64,000 bases of DNA, from the NCBI GenBank assembly GCA_033065855.1, contig JAVXUO010000619.1, positions 1-64,000 on the forward strand, written 5' to 3'. Source of the stretch: Escallonia rubra. Lineage: Eukaryota > Streptophyta > Magnoliopsida > Escalloniales > Escalloniaceae. The stretch's first letter is position 1; every line of letters begins with the position of its first letter. Positions 33,601-47,158 of the stretch are shown in pieces. Made by a program: the position numbers and the translations under genes. Below the pieces are notes generated by a model. It worked only from the letters and a program-made list of their open reading frames with translations. It had not been told where the DNA came from and searched no databases.

Positions 33601-35963
33601 TCCATGTTTTTATATATGTATAGATTACGTATATGTAAACTTTGTTTCAAAGGGTTTCGAAAAAGTTAGGGTAGATTCCCTAGGTGCAAAAGTTTCTCTC
33701 CGAGTCCGTCGCTCTTATATCTAATTATTTTAATTAACGCAAGTCAATATAAATCCAACTAAATTAGCCAACAATTCATTTCGTGTTAGGGGTATGTTCT
33801 CATGAGTAATTAGGAGGCTGTGATGTGCTATCCATGGACAATTCATTTGCACAAGAATTAGGCACCCTCAAAATCAAAACCAAGAGTTTTGGCAAACTTC
33901 TTTTTTACTTTGTGTAAAAACGCTATCAATCATTACATTAATAAGAACGTGATAGAGTACATTGAAAAAAAAGTGTTGCTGCTCTTGATACATATTATTC
34001 ATTTTCCTCCGAAGAGAATTCATACACCTTTCGATACCCCTTGGGCACGACACACAAACACAATCCTGATTTCTTTCCTAACATCAAACGATTTGTGGCC
34101 ACTTGTAGCCCCAACTACTTAGACATTCATTCATAGTAAGCAAAGCTTAAAGAAAAAAGGAAGCACATGGAAAAAAAAAAAAAGATTAAGGAGAAAGGGT
34201 GATCACTGACTGCTTTACAGTCCCCTCGAAACGGTATACCAATTCAAGGACACACCCTACCCCTCAATGTGCAAGTCTCTCCCATAACCGCAGATGGTAA
34301 TGGGGTTCGTTAGAGGAAATTCGGGGCGCATGAGTGTGCGTGGGTGGGTGCGCGCGTGTGCCCATCCATTTACTAGACCCGATTCCTCTGAGTAAAGTTA
34401 CAGACATGATTCTTGGCAATATTGATGTAATGCCGGAGGAGAGCAAAAAGTGTTAATCCTCGGTGACCTTTTGAAACAAGAGCAGAAAAGAAAGAGAATG
34501 AGTTGAAATTTCAGAACTTTGCTAAGAAGTTCATCATTTCAGTGAAAAGAAATTGATCATCACACAGTTCATGAATGAAACCTAAATGATCTCTTTCCCT
34601 ATCAAGTTTACATGCTACCCCGAAGTAAGTCGCGAAAATTTCTCCCGTCTCCAAAAAACCTTACTGCAAAAGAAAAAATCGTTCGGTGTTACATCTAAAA
34701 TTTCTGCTGTCCAACAGTCATAATATTCCACTGCAACTCTGTTCTTCTCTTTTTTGCTTTCTTCTTTAGGACCTCATCATACTTTACTAGATAATGCACC
34801 GTAAGTACAACTAGGTGACGAGGGCCACAGGTCATTTTCCTTTCTTTTAGGGCAGGGAAGGGATCCTGAGTAAACAACTCCATTCTATAGTAAGCTAATT
34901 AATGACCCTGTAAAATAGAAGGAATCAATGCTTCCGCGCAATTCCTAATGACAGTAGATGATACCAATGTCCACGGCTCACAAACAAAGAACTCGGGATG
35001 TTTTCAGGTGACATTTTCTTCTACTAATGACCACATTCGCCATTAAGAATCAAGTCACTGTTGGGCGTTGGAGACATGTGATGGACCATAAGAGATGGGA
35101 CTATATGTCATTACACCATCTACTCTCCTTTTGGATTTCCTACAAATGCTGTGTGTGATACAAAGGAGCAGTGCATTTTTCAAGTGCAGAGTCAGGACCA
35201 GTTAGGAAAAAGTTTGATATAAATACCATTTCAAATGGCAGCACAGGAAAACATTTGGATTGTGTTTAGAGTTAGGCTTGCAGAACAAAATTAGGATGCA
35301 GAATCTAGGGCAAAAAGTACCCTGCATACTTGGCTTAAATGTTGATATACAGGCCTACATGTTCTATGTCACACGATGCAGTCAGACAGCAAAATCTCCA
35401 ACAAAACTTGTTTTCATTAAGAAACCAAATACTTGGGAATGATAGATCGTAATTCAAAGCTGAAAAGTCTCCACAGAACAAGAATTGATGCAGATCATTC
35501 GCGGAATCTTATCAAGAATACTTGGGAATAATCTTTAGACTTCTTCCATAGCTATGTTTTTGGCTGCCCTGATGTCGGACAGACAGATGAAGAATATTGC
35601 TCAGGCAACAAGATGTTGACTTTCGAATAAATAATCTCAAGTAGAACAGACAGATGAAGAATGTTATGAGGAAGCTCCATCCGTTTGATGTGTTCTTTGA
35701 GATCCATCATTCAAACAAATCAAATAATCAAATGCTACTCTGGATATTTGGTTAGTTTATGAATCTTGAGTATGTTGCCAACTTACTAAAATCACAGCAA
35801 GAGGAAAAACTATGCAGAAAAAATTGACATGTAAGCGACCTTTGATTTTCGACTTGCAGCAAAAAGGATCTTGATAAGTTGTGAAGGCTATCCACATGTT
35901 GTGTTGGTAAAAGAAGTAATCAACTAGCATCCTCAACATGAGTATTTATGGGATCGGAGAATG
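33601..35963. other. Intergenic DNA 3' of the MFS gene
   Basis: No gene recognised. A GT/GC-rich simple-sequence patch lies at 34325-34365. The part next to 35963 should hold the 3' untranslated region of the MFS gene on the minus strand; I could not fix the polyadenylation site. Confidence 0.5.
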
Positions 35964-38900
35964 TTAACTGATGTTGAGCAGTCTCTTCTCATCATTCTCA
36001 TCGAAATCAATGCTCTCTTCAAAATCTATTTCAATCTCACTCCTATCTTTTCCGTGTATGTCATCCAATCCGGCAACAAATAGTTGGGAATACTCTTCTC
36101 CTGAAGGAAGATTCCCTCCCTCAATCAGCTGCAACTCTGATTCTATTAAAGCGCTCATCTGTGCTCGCTCCTTGTCTCTTGGATATGTGAAGTACAGGAA
36201 GGAGTAGATCAAGCAACAGACTGCCATTGGAATGCCTATTGCTGTGTAAAGTGCCTTGGCAAGTGGGGCAGCATTCTCTCTATCTGTTTCAATTTCTTGT
36301 GAGTCTGTGGATCCTTGTGGAATTGGTCTATAGCCATAAACATGCTGAGCCAAAATTCCAACTACAGGTGGAGCAAAGGATGACAATATGGACTCAAATG
36401 ACCGATCCAAAGCATAGATGCTTGTCCGAGATCTCTGAGGAACGATTTCTGCAAATATTGGACTGCATATGAATCAACAAAGAATAGTTAGATGGAAGTT
36501 CTAAAAACTTTACCTCCAAAATCTTTGCACTCTTAGGATATATCCCACTGCACAATAATTCGTGATGCACTTCCGAGCATTGGAAACAGTAATGAGATTT
36601 CGGAATCTCGCTACTGAAAAAAGGTTTACACCTTCACTATAAATTTTTTTATCATCATTGTCCCTTCTCTAAGAATTGCACTTCCACTTTTCCTGACCAC
36701 CCAAGTAGAACAATATGCTAGAATTTCCAAATTGTTCCCAAAGTGAAAATAACATGGCTGATCGTAGTCCAAGTATTTTGTAATAAATGGCAGCAATAAA
36801 AATGCCACATAATTTGGAAAACAACCTTCGCATTAAATTTGGGAAGTCCAGCATTTTCCATCAAGTAAAATTCCATGTGAAGTTGGCAAATTTTGCGAGT
36901 CCTACAATAAAATAAAAAAGAACCTCAAGAGGCAAAAGGGATGGACTATAAAGAAACAAAATTTAACCTATTAGATGATAAGGAGCCTCAAGATTGACAA
37001 AGTTTGGGAGAAATCAACCCAAAACAACACAAACAGGAACCTCATAAAGGGACTTTTTATTGTAATATGGGAACATAGGCATTCTCACAGAGAAAGAGAA
37101 TAAATGGAAACAAAGACATCCAGTTCAATCAATGAGCAAGACATTTGGATTAACATATACATGCCTCAAGAGTTATACTACAGTTAAGTGTGAGGACACA
37201 AAACAACAGGCTGCACAAAGCCAATCCCTCGGAATTAGTAGCAGGAAACTCCTCCTATGGTGACGCTTTTCTCTCAGAATACTCACTTTTGCGATCCTCG
37301 TTTGGAGCTCCATGAGATCCCGTTCCAAGCTAACATGGGAACTCGATCCCTTCAGCTGGACAGAGATGCACGGAACAAATGAGGAAGTACCTGAAAATCA
37401 AGCCCTTTTCAACTCTTTTTTATTGTTTCCCTCTTCCTTCTAGTCCTTAAAGCCTCCTTTTCCGTTGCTGACTACTCTCATTGAGAGAATAGAGCTTGTC
37501 AGTCAGTGCGCTCTCTCTCTCCCCTTCCTTCAATTCATTTTTGGCCCCATGTCTAACCATATGAGATAGGAGATGTGCCGCCTAGAAATGTCTCGAGAAC
37601 TGAACAGCAGCACAAATACTACTTTTACCTTTGCTATTTTCAAAGGCAAGTAGTAAGTAGCCACTTGATGTGACGAGTACAAAGTAACAATTCACTGTCG
37701 CTTATGGTGTTTTCAAGGGAGAAAAATGTCTGTACACCATAATTAAGTATAAGATATATTAAAGAAATGGCAATACTCTTTACGCATTTATTTCTTCAAG
37801 CCGCTCCCAACCTATGATTCTGTCAGATGTTTATGCTCTCCCACTCCCGCTCCCGCCCCCGACCCCGCTTCGTGCACCTAGGCCTCAATTACATAAGTGC
37901 ATTCTGAAAAACATAATAAGAGCCTTGGAGAAAGAAAAAAAAATGGTGGTTATCCATTATCTAATCACTTGCGGCTGTTATAGCACATTAAATGCTTTAT
38001 AGTTGAGAAAACATTTGTGAAACCTTTAGAAAGCATGAAATCATAGTTGTGCTCCCCGCCCCCTCACTCTCCTTATTGTGTTATAAATTCTGCAAATATT
38101 CTCTAAGGGGCACAAGTTCTATTTTGCATGTGAGCTATAGTCTCTCCAAGCAATTTTCTCCCACTAGTGTTAGTATAGATATCAAGAAGCAAAACTTAGT
38201 GCTGTCCGTTTCCAGTTTGTTCACTATTTGACATGGTACAACTACGGAAGTGGTGACTAGATGATGCAACACTCGTACCTTTTGAACAGGTATTAATGCA
38301 CTAAAGAAGGCGACTTAGTCCCTCACATAATTTGGTAATGCCTTTCATGCTGCAAAAAAACCTACATTTCTAGTATCCTAGCTTCAAAGCTTTCCCCAAT
38401 CAGAGAAAAGTCAACATCCTGTTGCTTCTCGCCCTCCTTCTCTTACCCAGGAAAAAGAAAGAACAAAATCAGAGATTCTTTTTGAGGCCTTTGAGAGACA
38501 TACTTGTTTGTAGCAGCGGCATTCCATGACATGACAAGTCCCATGACGAACAAGACCAAACCATGCATTATTGCTGTAGAAGCATCATCAGGCAGTACAA
38601 GCAACAATATTGCTGCTAAGGGTATAGCTGAACCAGAGCTTATCTGTGAAAGAATTATTCTCCCAGAGTTTGGTGAGTGTTTGGAAAGGATATCCCCCAT
38701 TTTCCCACCAAACAGACCACCAAGTGAAGTAGCAATAATAAAGATAGTCCAGAGAAATGCTGTTGTTCTGTGGGAGAAGCCAATTAGCTCTAACCACAAA
38801 GGGGCAAATGACAAAGCTGACCACGGAAAGGAGCCAGAGACACCTTGAGCCACAATTATCTGGAATGACGGAATCTTAATAACTGCCTTCGCTTCCTTAG

Positions 38901-41608
38901 CCAGGTCTTTTACTTCGGACCAGAAAGGTTTATGTGGAATTTGAGACTGTTCATTACCATCAGAAGAGCGAGGATCATTGGCAAAGAGGCGTACCAAAAC
39001 ACCCACTACGACACTTATTAATCCAACCAGATGAAAGGCAATCCTCCAACCCGCAATGCCCATGAATGATGTTGAGGCTAATAATACGGCACAAAGCCCG
39101 CCAATAATAGAGCCAAAGTTCCCTGTTAATTGTAACCATCCAAAAGCCATACCACGGTTGCTATCATCAGTTGAATCAGCGACAAGGGACAGAATGGCTG
39201 GTGTGACTATCGCAAGCCCAATACCATTCAACCCTCTTGCAATTGCCACCTAAATTAAATGACCAGATTTAGAGGAAAATGATACTAAGGATTATACTTT
39301 TCAGACTATCAGCGTTGCAATGCATCTAATGCAGGTAAAAAAGTACATTTCAGTCTGTGACATTTTTCAAATAATTCTTAACAACAATCATTCCCCAATC
39401 CCAGAAATGTGTTATTCCATTAGGGCTACAGAGACCATAATAATGATAATTCAACTCGTTCAAACAAGCCTTTTCTTTTTGTATAAATTGGCAAGGTCAT
39501 AACGTACTTGAACATTGCAAACTGTGCACAAGTTATTTGGTTCCCATCTCTTCTTACCTCATAATTGGCTACTAGGCTACTACAGAAAATTTTAGGGACC
39601 TTTACTTAAACTGTCAAAGATGTTGGTAAAGTTATGAGGAATCTTATGTAGGATTAAAAATATGGACCAGTAGCAAGGTCAACAAGATCACGTGGAAGAT
39701 ATTTCTTTTTCTTTCCATTTCAGGCTAAAACATAAACAACATGAAATCTTGGCAAATCAAGCCTTTAAGCAAACAAAATTGGCTCGAGATTGCTCTTCAT
39801 ATCGTAGCCAAATCCTAATATGCAACTAAAATTTGAACCGTCTATTCCAAAATATCATATCAGGATGCATGAAAGTTCTCTTCGTAGCACGTCTTATATT
39901 CATGAAAAAATTGCATAAGACACGAAAAAATCCTCGAGGCTAACCATGGTGGAATATAACTTCTTGAATACATGCACGTAAGAACCTACATAACCATGCA
40001 AATAATAGCATACCACTGGGTGCTTTCTTTGTGCACACACTTAATGCAGATTTGATGTGTGTATGAATAGGAATTCGCGTAAAGAGACGCATATCTGCAT
40101 TAGTCACGTTTTGTTGGAACTGTTAAGACCTGTTATCACCAAGCATTATTAGCTAATAAAAAAAAAACTGTGACATGCTACTATAAACAAAAGCAGGCCA
40201 TAAGCTAATTGCTCAGACACACATCCAATTCCTTATGTGCCAATCAGTGCTGTAAAAAGCGCGCCTAGGCTCGCACTCAGGGCCTCGTCTAGGCCTAGGC
40301 GCAGCGCGTTCAAGAAGGCGCGCGCCTAGTGAGCCTAGGCGCCTGGGCGCCAGGCGCGCAGCGGCGGTGGAGGCGCAACTCCAGGCGCCTATCTTGTAGC
40401 TGTTCGATTGGACATCGTGGCTTCACATGGGCCGTTGATTTGTCTTCAACATGAAAACCCCCAAATCTGCTGATTCACGATTTCTCACAGTCTCACACTC
40501 TCACCTCGCCAGTCGCCACTCTTCCATCTGTTGCTCACTTGCTCGTCACCGCCGGTCGTCGAATCTCCGATGGTCGCCGTCGCATCTCCCCTCTTCGCCG
40601 GCCGTCAGCTGCTCCAGCCGTTAGCGCTGCTTCGGAGTTCAGCCACCGCGGCACCGCCATTGCTGTCCTCCTCGCCATTGCTGGTCTCTCTCGGGTGAGC
40701 AGTGATCTTTTGCTCCATTTTCAGTTCCTACAGTCTCTGCTTTGGGTTGCATCAGTTCCCCGGTTCCCCCCTCACTCACACTTGTAGAAATTTCGTTATA
40801 GCTTTTTCTTGCCTTTTCCTAACCTGAACATCTTTTTTCTATTTTTCCCATAGACATTAATTTGCCACCCCATTTTACTCGGTCTGCCTATGTAATTTTT
40901 CTTTTTTCTTCATACACTGTCCCTCTTTCTTTCACATCGTTGTCATAGCTACAAAAGGATTGTTATTGCGTAGTGGCAGATTGCACTTGAATTGAATTAC
41001 TCATTTTTTTTACACCTACAATCAACAACACTGGTGCCAATGCAAGCGTATCAAATTGCAATTGCACCAATGTCAAATGCAACAAACTTACTCCGTAAAT
41101 GCTATGGCCTAAACACCGGCAACACTTACATTTATGAGAAAAAATTATCGGTAATAACAATGACATGTTATCCACCTACAATCACGGGGCAACTTTCTTA
41201 CTTTGAGTACCATAACTTTTTTTTCCTCAAAAAGTTATAACCACTCTAACAAATATTTCCACTGTGGCAAACTAAACAAACTAAAACAGAGAGGGGCAGA
41301 GAGAGGATGGTGGGTGGTACCTGCAAGAAAGTGGAGGAGAATGCAACGAGGAAGGTGGCGGCGGCCCAGAGGAGAGCACCGAGGGCGATGACGTGGGCGC
41401 GGTTGTGATGGACGGCGAGGTAAGTGGCGAGCGGGTAGCAGGACGATTGCACTATCGATCTGAACAGTGTGAGCGAGCCCAGTCCGGTAGGGCCGGCGCC
41501 TATCGCCGCACCAACTTCCTTGTACACACCAGGGAGCAGAGACTCGTCGGCCCGCTCCATTATAGCGGCCAAATTCACCAGTATCAGCGTCACTCGGTCT
41601 GATTTCAT
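35964..41608 (-). CDS. Major facilitator superfamily transporter, plant UNE2-like family (three exons)
   Basis: Exons on the minus strand: 41608-41321 (96 codons), 39249-38504 and 36462-35964, total 1533 nt, 510 residues. Introns: 41320-39250 (GTACCA...TTTAG, phase 0) and 38503-36463 (GTATGT...TGCAG, phase 2). The joins give FLQ|VAIARGLNG and ATN|NPIFAEIVP without stops. The start is the ATG opening MKSDRVTLILVNLAAIMERA; the longer upstream frame has no ATG. Conserved parts include ADESLLPGVYKEVG, GLGSLTLFRSIVQ, GIGLAIVTPAILSLVADS, GWLQLTGNFGSIIGG and SRTSIYALDRSFESILSS, matching my memory of the Arabidopsis At1g78130 (UNE2) group. About 11-12 membrane spans are likely, with a charged central loop near residues 170-200 and an acidic C-terminal tail ending EKRLLNIS. 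Substrate is unknown. Intron 1 carries a transposon fragment. Confidence 0.92.
40245..40790 (+). mobile_element. hAT-like fragment in intron 1 of the MFS gene
   Basis: Starts CAGTGCTGTAAAAAGCGCGC and is followed by dense GCGCCTAGGCGC-type inverted motifs to about 40400, a pattern seen at the ends of some plant hAT elements. A CT-rich, then CpG-dense block (TCGCCGGCCGTCAGC) follows to about 40790. I found no facing right end in the intron, so it is partial. The insert lies between intact splice sites. Confidence 0.55.
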
Positions 41609-43540
41609 CTTTTTGTCCCGGTTGCTTGCGGTTTTTCTCTGATTATTATAGCTCTCTTTCTTTCTCCTTTGTGGGTTGGTTGACTTGGATTGGGATTGAG
41701 ACGACTGGCGGCCCTGTCTGAAGGAATGCAAAGAGAGTGGATTTAGGTGTGGGACTCACTCTTCGGGAGCGATATTTTGGGAAATTGCCACGTCTAATTG
41801 AGCACAGAGATCCCCGAAGGTTTTTTTGGGACGAACTCGTCTCCACGAGTTTTGCTGCCGCCAAAGACATACATATTCACTTTTCGCGACAAAACTAATT
41901 GTTTGAAACACATCTCAAGGGCGTTGTTTGGCCTAAAAGGGAAAAGGCTAATTTGACCACTTAACCCCCTAAATTTTCAGAAACACATGCAATTGGGGTG
42001 AAGTTAAAATTTTGTGCCACACAGTTGAGATTTTGAGAGGGCACAATTGAAATAATTGTGATAAAAATAGTTTCGATGAAAGAAATTTAGGAAAGAAGGT
42101 AAAGTTCTCCAAAAGTGCCAACTTACCATCACCGCCACCCCCGTAATGCCTACCCACCATCACCGCCACCTTCCATTGCCAAACCCACCATAAACCATCA
42201 TTGTCAACCCTCCATCGCCACCAATCCTCACTACCAAAGACACCACGGCACCCATACCCTTTTCTCCCACCATGACCGCTACACCCCCCCAACTAACCAA
42301 CCATTATTACCACCCACCATCGCCAAACCAACCATAAACACCTTACTGAAAATCACTGCCACCCCCACCTATCAACCCACGTTCACCCCTTACTATTAAA
42401 CCCACCACAAAACAACTCTCCACCTATACAAATCTCTCCCATTATTACTACCAACCTACCATCATCGCCACCCTTTACTGCCATACCCACCACCAATACC
42501 TCTCCCACGTCACTACCACTCCCCCACTGCCACCTCTGACTGCCATACCCACCACAATTACCTCGTCACCCATACCTACCTCTTCCACCATCATTGCACT
42601 CCCTAATGCCAACCCAACATCATTGTTATCTCATATTGCCAGACCACCACAAACACCCCGCCGCACATACCCACCTCACGACCATCACTGCCACCCCAAC
42701 TACCAAACCATTATTACCCCCAACCCTCAATGTAAAACCCACCATATAACACCCTGCCACCCATACTCACCTCTCCAATCAAATTTTGACCAAATCCAGA
42801 TTTGAGACTTTCACAGCTTTAAAAGTATCAATCGATTCAGGAATTAAGGATTCATTTTTGGGAGTAAATGATGGTGGTGGAATTGGATCAAAATTCACAT
42901 TTGATAATGTAGGCAGAAAAAATGGCAGGCTTAACGATGGTGGTCCACAGTAGGCGGCTAAAAGGACGAACGATGATGAATTTAGTGTGTGTGTGTGTGA
43001 GAGAGAGAGAGATAGAGAGAGAGAGAGGAAATGAGGTGGGTACGGGTAGCGACATGTTGATGGTGAGTTAGAGGTTATAGGGTGTTGGACAGGTGGCTCG
43101 GTAACTCGCAAACGGTTGCATTGGTCTTTTCCAACAATAATGAACAATGAGAGGGGCAGGGATTTTATTGCAATTTAGGCTAAAAAGTATTAGCACTTTT
43201 AGTTTTTTTCTCTCTCCCTCTTTGTGAAATCTATTCGCTTCCGACGCCATAGCCGATGTAGACACCTCATTGTTGCAATAGTTTTCGTGCTGGGGTCATC
43301 CTGCATGTACAATCAACTCATTATCACAATTATATTGTGATTTGTTTATAGCAACTTTTATATTAGATACAATTTAGTACCATTAAACTACCTTAAAGCC
43401 TCAGTTGATGTTAGTTTTTGACACTTAAAAGCCCGACTCTTGATTCAAATAAGATAGTACTTCACTTGATTTCCCATCCCAATAAATAACGGAATTCAAT
43501 CAATTAAATTCGTTAAACAAAAAAGGGAATAAATAAAAGC
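41609..43540. other. Upstream region of the MFS gene and low-complexity DNA
   Basis: Promoter and leader of the MFS gene should lie within the first few hundred bases; no clear TATA box was found. 42115-42780 is a CCA/CAC-rich simple-sequence tract open in one frame without a real protein signature. A (GT)n(GA)n microsatellite lies at 42983-43027. A 122-codon minus-strand frame (42779-43147) crosses it and is judged a chance frame. Confidence 0.5.
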
Positions 43541-44482
43541 GTTAATTGCATATAGCCCCCTCGTGACTTGGGAGAGTTGCAAAAAGACATCTCAGGTTAC
43601 AAAAATTACTAATAGCCTCATGTGGTGCCAATCTATTGTTACAACCATTAGATACATCATTCAAATCGACATGACATGATACTCACGCTTATGAAAGAAG
43701 TGTGTTTCTTATAAATTAAACTATAAATGACTTAAATTCCCTCAACTTCTATTTTTCTCCTACTCATACCCCAATTTCTTCCCCACTCCAACCCCTAACC
43801 CTAGCCGCCACCCTGACCAACCCAGCCATCCACCACCACCCCTGTCTACTGCTAGCCTAGCCCCGTGCATCACTGCCACCAACCCAACCCTCCACTATCC
43901 CTGCAAGCCTAGCCCCGAGCACCACCAGTCCGACCCACACCCGTCCCTGCCACTAGCCCTATCCTTTCTGCTCCCTCTCGTCACCATTACAACCCTGCCC
44001 AATCGACCACCAAAACCATCAACCCTCCCACTCGTCACCACCACAACCTCACTTCTCTTGCCCTATTTTCTACATCATTACTGATGGTCATGGCCCCTCT
44101 TCCATCATCACTGCACCCATCACACATCCATCACTAGCTCGTCACCCCACCACCATGGATTCACCACTTTAATCCAGCCCCTTCCACAAGCACCACCAAT
44201 CGTGCCCACCACTCAAATAGAAACCCTACATTCATGTACCAACATCGCACAAACCCTACATATGTACCTACTACACATGAACCCTAGATCTAGTGGTCAG
44301 TATGGTTTATATAAAAGGGTACTCAGATAATTCATTCATTATGTTACGGGATTCATTGGATACAACATTTTTGCAACCTCATGTCTCTTTTTGCAACCCT
44401 ATTTCTCTTTTTTCAACTTTTGTAACTTAAGAGGTTTTTTTGTTACTCAACTGAACTACGAGGGGGCTGTTTCCAATTAAAC
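43541..44482. mobile_element. MULE-like element with inverted ends
   Basis: The left end (GTTAATTGCATATAGCCCCC) and the complement of the right end (GTTTAATTGGAAACAGCCCC) match for about 65 bases, including AGCCCCCTCGT and a later GTTACAAAA. Such long ends fit a MULE. A clear 9-bp duplication was not found; the nearest flanks are A-rich and ambiguous. The interior is C-rich, CCACC-type sequence with no recognised gene. Confidence 0.6.
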
Positions 44483-45144
44483 ATAAAAAAAAACGAGAAT
44501 GGAAATAAAATGCTATAAAAACCTAAAAAAAAATCTAAAACTTTGTCGCCGCCTTCTCTCCGTTCGTCGCCTCTTTCCCTGGCCACCCCCAACATGCGCA
44601 ACGCGCATACTTATGCACACTCAAGGGCACACTCACACACATGCACAAACCCCCTCCCCCCACACACCCCACCCCCATGGTACTGCAATCCCACATTCGA
44701 CTGGCTTTAACCATTGTTATTGCCTTGATCTCCACACCATCATGACTCGACCATCAATTTACCGATTTGATGACCCTAAATCATCTTTAAAATGCCAAAT
44801 TTACCCACCTATTTAATAAAATTTAAGGTAGCAGGGCCACGGTGGAGTGGTGGCTTTAACGTCGGAGAGAGTACGATGGAAAGTGGCCAGAAGAGGTGGG
44901 CATATACTGGAGATGATAGAGTGTTGTTCTTGGCGGCGACATTATGGTCTTCTCGTAGTGATGGTGGGTGGTGGTGGTTATGTTGGGCTTGGGGTGCGAC
45001 ACAGTGAAGGTAGGTGAGGTGCTGAAGAAGAGAGTGGAAAAAAGAAAAAAAATAAGAAAAATAAGAGATAAAAAAAACCATAAAACAACAAATATTGTAT
45101 CAAGTAATAAGGATAAAATAGTCATTTTGTTCCACTGCTTATTA
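44483..45144. other. Intergenic low-complexity DNA
   Basis: CAC/CCC-rich simple sequence at 44600-44680 and a TGG-rich patch near 44940-45000. Short open frames on both strands carry no motif. Confidence 0.5.
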
Positions 45145-45441
45145 TTCCTCCCGTCCTAAAATATGCGATTGTGTTTGACTTGCATGCTTATTTAGGATAT
45201 AAATCATATTTTCATTCTATCTTAAGAGAGAAAGAGAGAGGGGGAAGGAAGAAAGTGGGTCAGAAGAGAGAAAGTGGGTTAGTTGAGGACTAAATATGGA
45301 GAAAGAAAATAGAATAAAATAAATGTAAAAAGGATAAACATGAAAAAGCACCTATAGAATCTTTCTTAATTTAGCAAGTGATCTATTTTTTTAGGATAGC
45401 CCAAAAATAAAATATCATCAATTTTTTTGGGACGGAGGGAG
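45145..45441. mobile_element. Stowaway MITE (Tc1/mariner)
   Basis: 297 bp. Left end TTCCTCCCGTCCTAAAAT, right end TTTTGGGACGGAGGGAG, bounded by TA at 45143-45144 and 45442-45443. This matches the CTCCCTCCGTCC ends and TA target duplication of Stowaway. A GA-rich part lies inside near 45225-45290. The truncated copy at 7385-7518 is a relative. Confidence 0.88.
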
Positions 45442-45963
45442 TATTTGGAGGGAAAACATTTGGAGTTACTCACTTGTTGAGTAACTAAGGCATTAGACTG
45501 TATGTGTTAGAATTAAACAATCAGGTACTGGAATGAGAATTTTGTTAGATCCAAGATACGAAGTGTATTTAACCCATGCTTTAATGTGCTTTTCGTTGCT
45601 TGGTAAAGTTCAATTTGGGCGCACGCGCACAACAACCCAATTTGGTGAATTATAATGTGCTAATCTTGAGGAAGTATCGTATGTTCCTTATATCAGTAAA
45701 AATACTGTGAAATTAGCTTTTCACAGACATATTATGAGCCTAATTTCGTTAAGTACAAAGGGATTAATGAACTTGTTCTGAATCTGACACACCTTTGTTA
45801 TTTCTTGACTATGTAAAGATATGACTAGTATTATTGTTTGATTCTAATTCCATATAAAAGAATGCTTCTAGGTCTTACTATTAATATCAAGTAGGCCTAA
45901 GTCAGACTTCAGAGGAGAAAAAATCAAGCTCCTAAATTTGACCCATATGCATAGAGAAAAGGC
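45442..45963. other. Intergenic DNA, no gene seen
   Basis: AT-rich, only short open frames, no recognised repeat ends. Confidence 0.5.
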
Positions 45964-45971
45964 CCAAAACC

Positions 45972-47158
45972 TAGGAATGGAAATGGGGCGGGTCAGAAGA
46001 AGATCTTATAAAATTGGCACCCACCCCTGAAACCCTACCCCGGCCCGCCTTGCCCCACCCCACCACCGGGATTCCTTGTAGCATTAAAAACCCGCCCCAA
46101 CCCGCACGGACCTAGCATCTTAGAAACAGCAGAATCCTGAAAAGCGATGATGCAGATCTTCTTTTGTGATTTTTTCTCATAGTGAATTAAATAAAATCTT
46201 AACTTCAATAGACAAAAAAAAAATGAGAACTCAAGAAAATAGAAATGAATGATTCAAACTAGTAAAGAGAAGACAATGCTACAGCGGTACAGCCAAGCAG
46301 CCAACAAACAAAAATGTAATGAAAGTAAGGAAAATCACATTAATAAACATCGATGAGTTTGTAAGCAACCTTGATATAAGAAAATCATCAGAAACGATTC
46401 TATTGGATTTAATTGCACTTTCTGCACATAATAGCACTGTTGCAAATAAGTATTATGAATATCTAGAATCAATAGCGATTAAATTCTGAATACACAAAGT
46501 TTATGAGTCTAAAGTATCCTGATTCAAGATGATTTACAAGATTCGCACATGTAGTGCAATAAACCATTCTTTGCATGTATCAGCAAAGATAACTACAAGT
46601 TCTTCCCTTTGATGACCGAGTTGCACTAAACCAGAAGAAAATTTGCACACAACTTCAAATAATGACCTGACACATCCAAAATGGAAAACTCGTTTCACGA
46701 ACTTACTTTTTGAAGATTCAAAGAGTATAAAAGCAGCTAAGCAGTCTGGTCGTTATGACGATGGTGGGTTGCTGGTTAGGTGGTGGTGAGGTGCAGCCGT
46801 GGAGGTTGTTCATGGCCGTGAAGGCTGACCGCCGACAGTGGGGGGGGGAGGGAGATAAGGAAGCAGCGGCCGGTGGGAGAAAGAGGCAGTGGCGCAGAGA
46901 GTGAGAGATGAGATAGAAATTATGATGGACGGCTAATATTGATTGATGCATAGGGTTAATATACCAGGGAGAGTATGGGTCACGGGACGGGTTGGATACT
47001 GAGGTGGGTTTGACAGAATACCATACCCGACCCTAACCCGTTGTGAATTTTTAAAAAAAATACCATACATGTCCCATGACCCGGTCAAAGTCAAAATAAC
47101 CCGCTCCTATCAGAGCGGGTCGAAGATCCACCGGATGCAATTCTTATTGCTATCCCTA
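45972..47158. mobile_element. Non-autonomous hAT element
   Basis: The ends read TAGGAATGGAAATGGGGCGG and, on the other strand, TAGGGATAGCAATAAG. The 8-bp target duplication CCAAAACC lies at 45964-45971 and 47159-47166. GGGGCGGGT/CCCGCCCC-type subterminal motifs flank both ends, as in the TAGGGATGGCAATGGGGCGG group of hAT elements. The interior has a GC-rich patch (46740-46880) with a Pro/Ser-rich minus-strand frame and no transposase. Confidence 0.88.

Noticed and set aside
34195-34260. tRNA-like stretch with GTTTTACAGTCCCC-like text
   Set aside because: No convincing acceptor stem or T-loop pairing could be drawn.
41609-41731. N-terminal extension of the MFS protein upstream of residue 1
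   Set aside because: The in-frame extension has no ATG; the first ATG at 41608 gives the start expected for the family.
42779-43147. 122-codon minus-strand frame with Ser/Leu and His/Thr repeats
   Set aside because: It crosses a (GT)n(GA)n microsatellite and has no recognisable domain.
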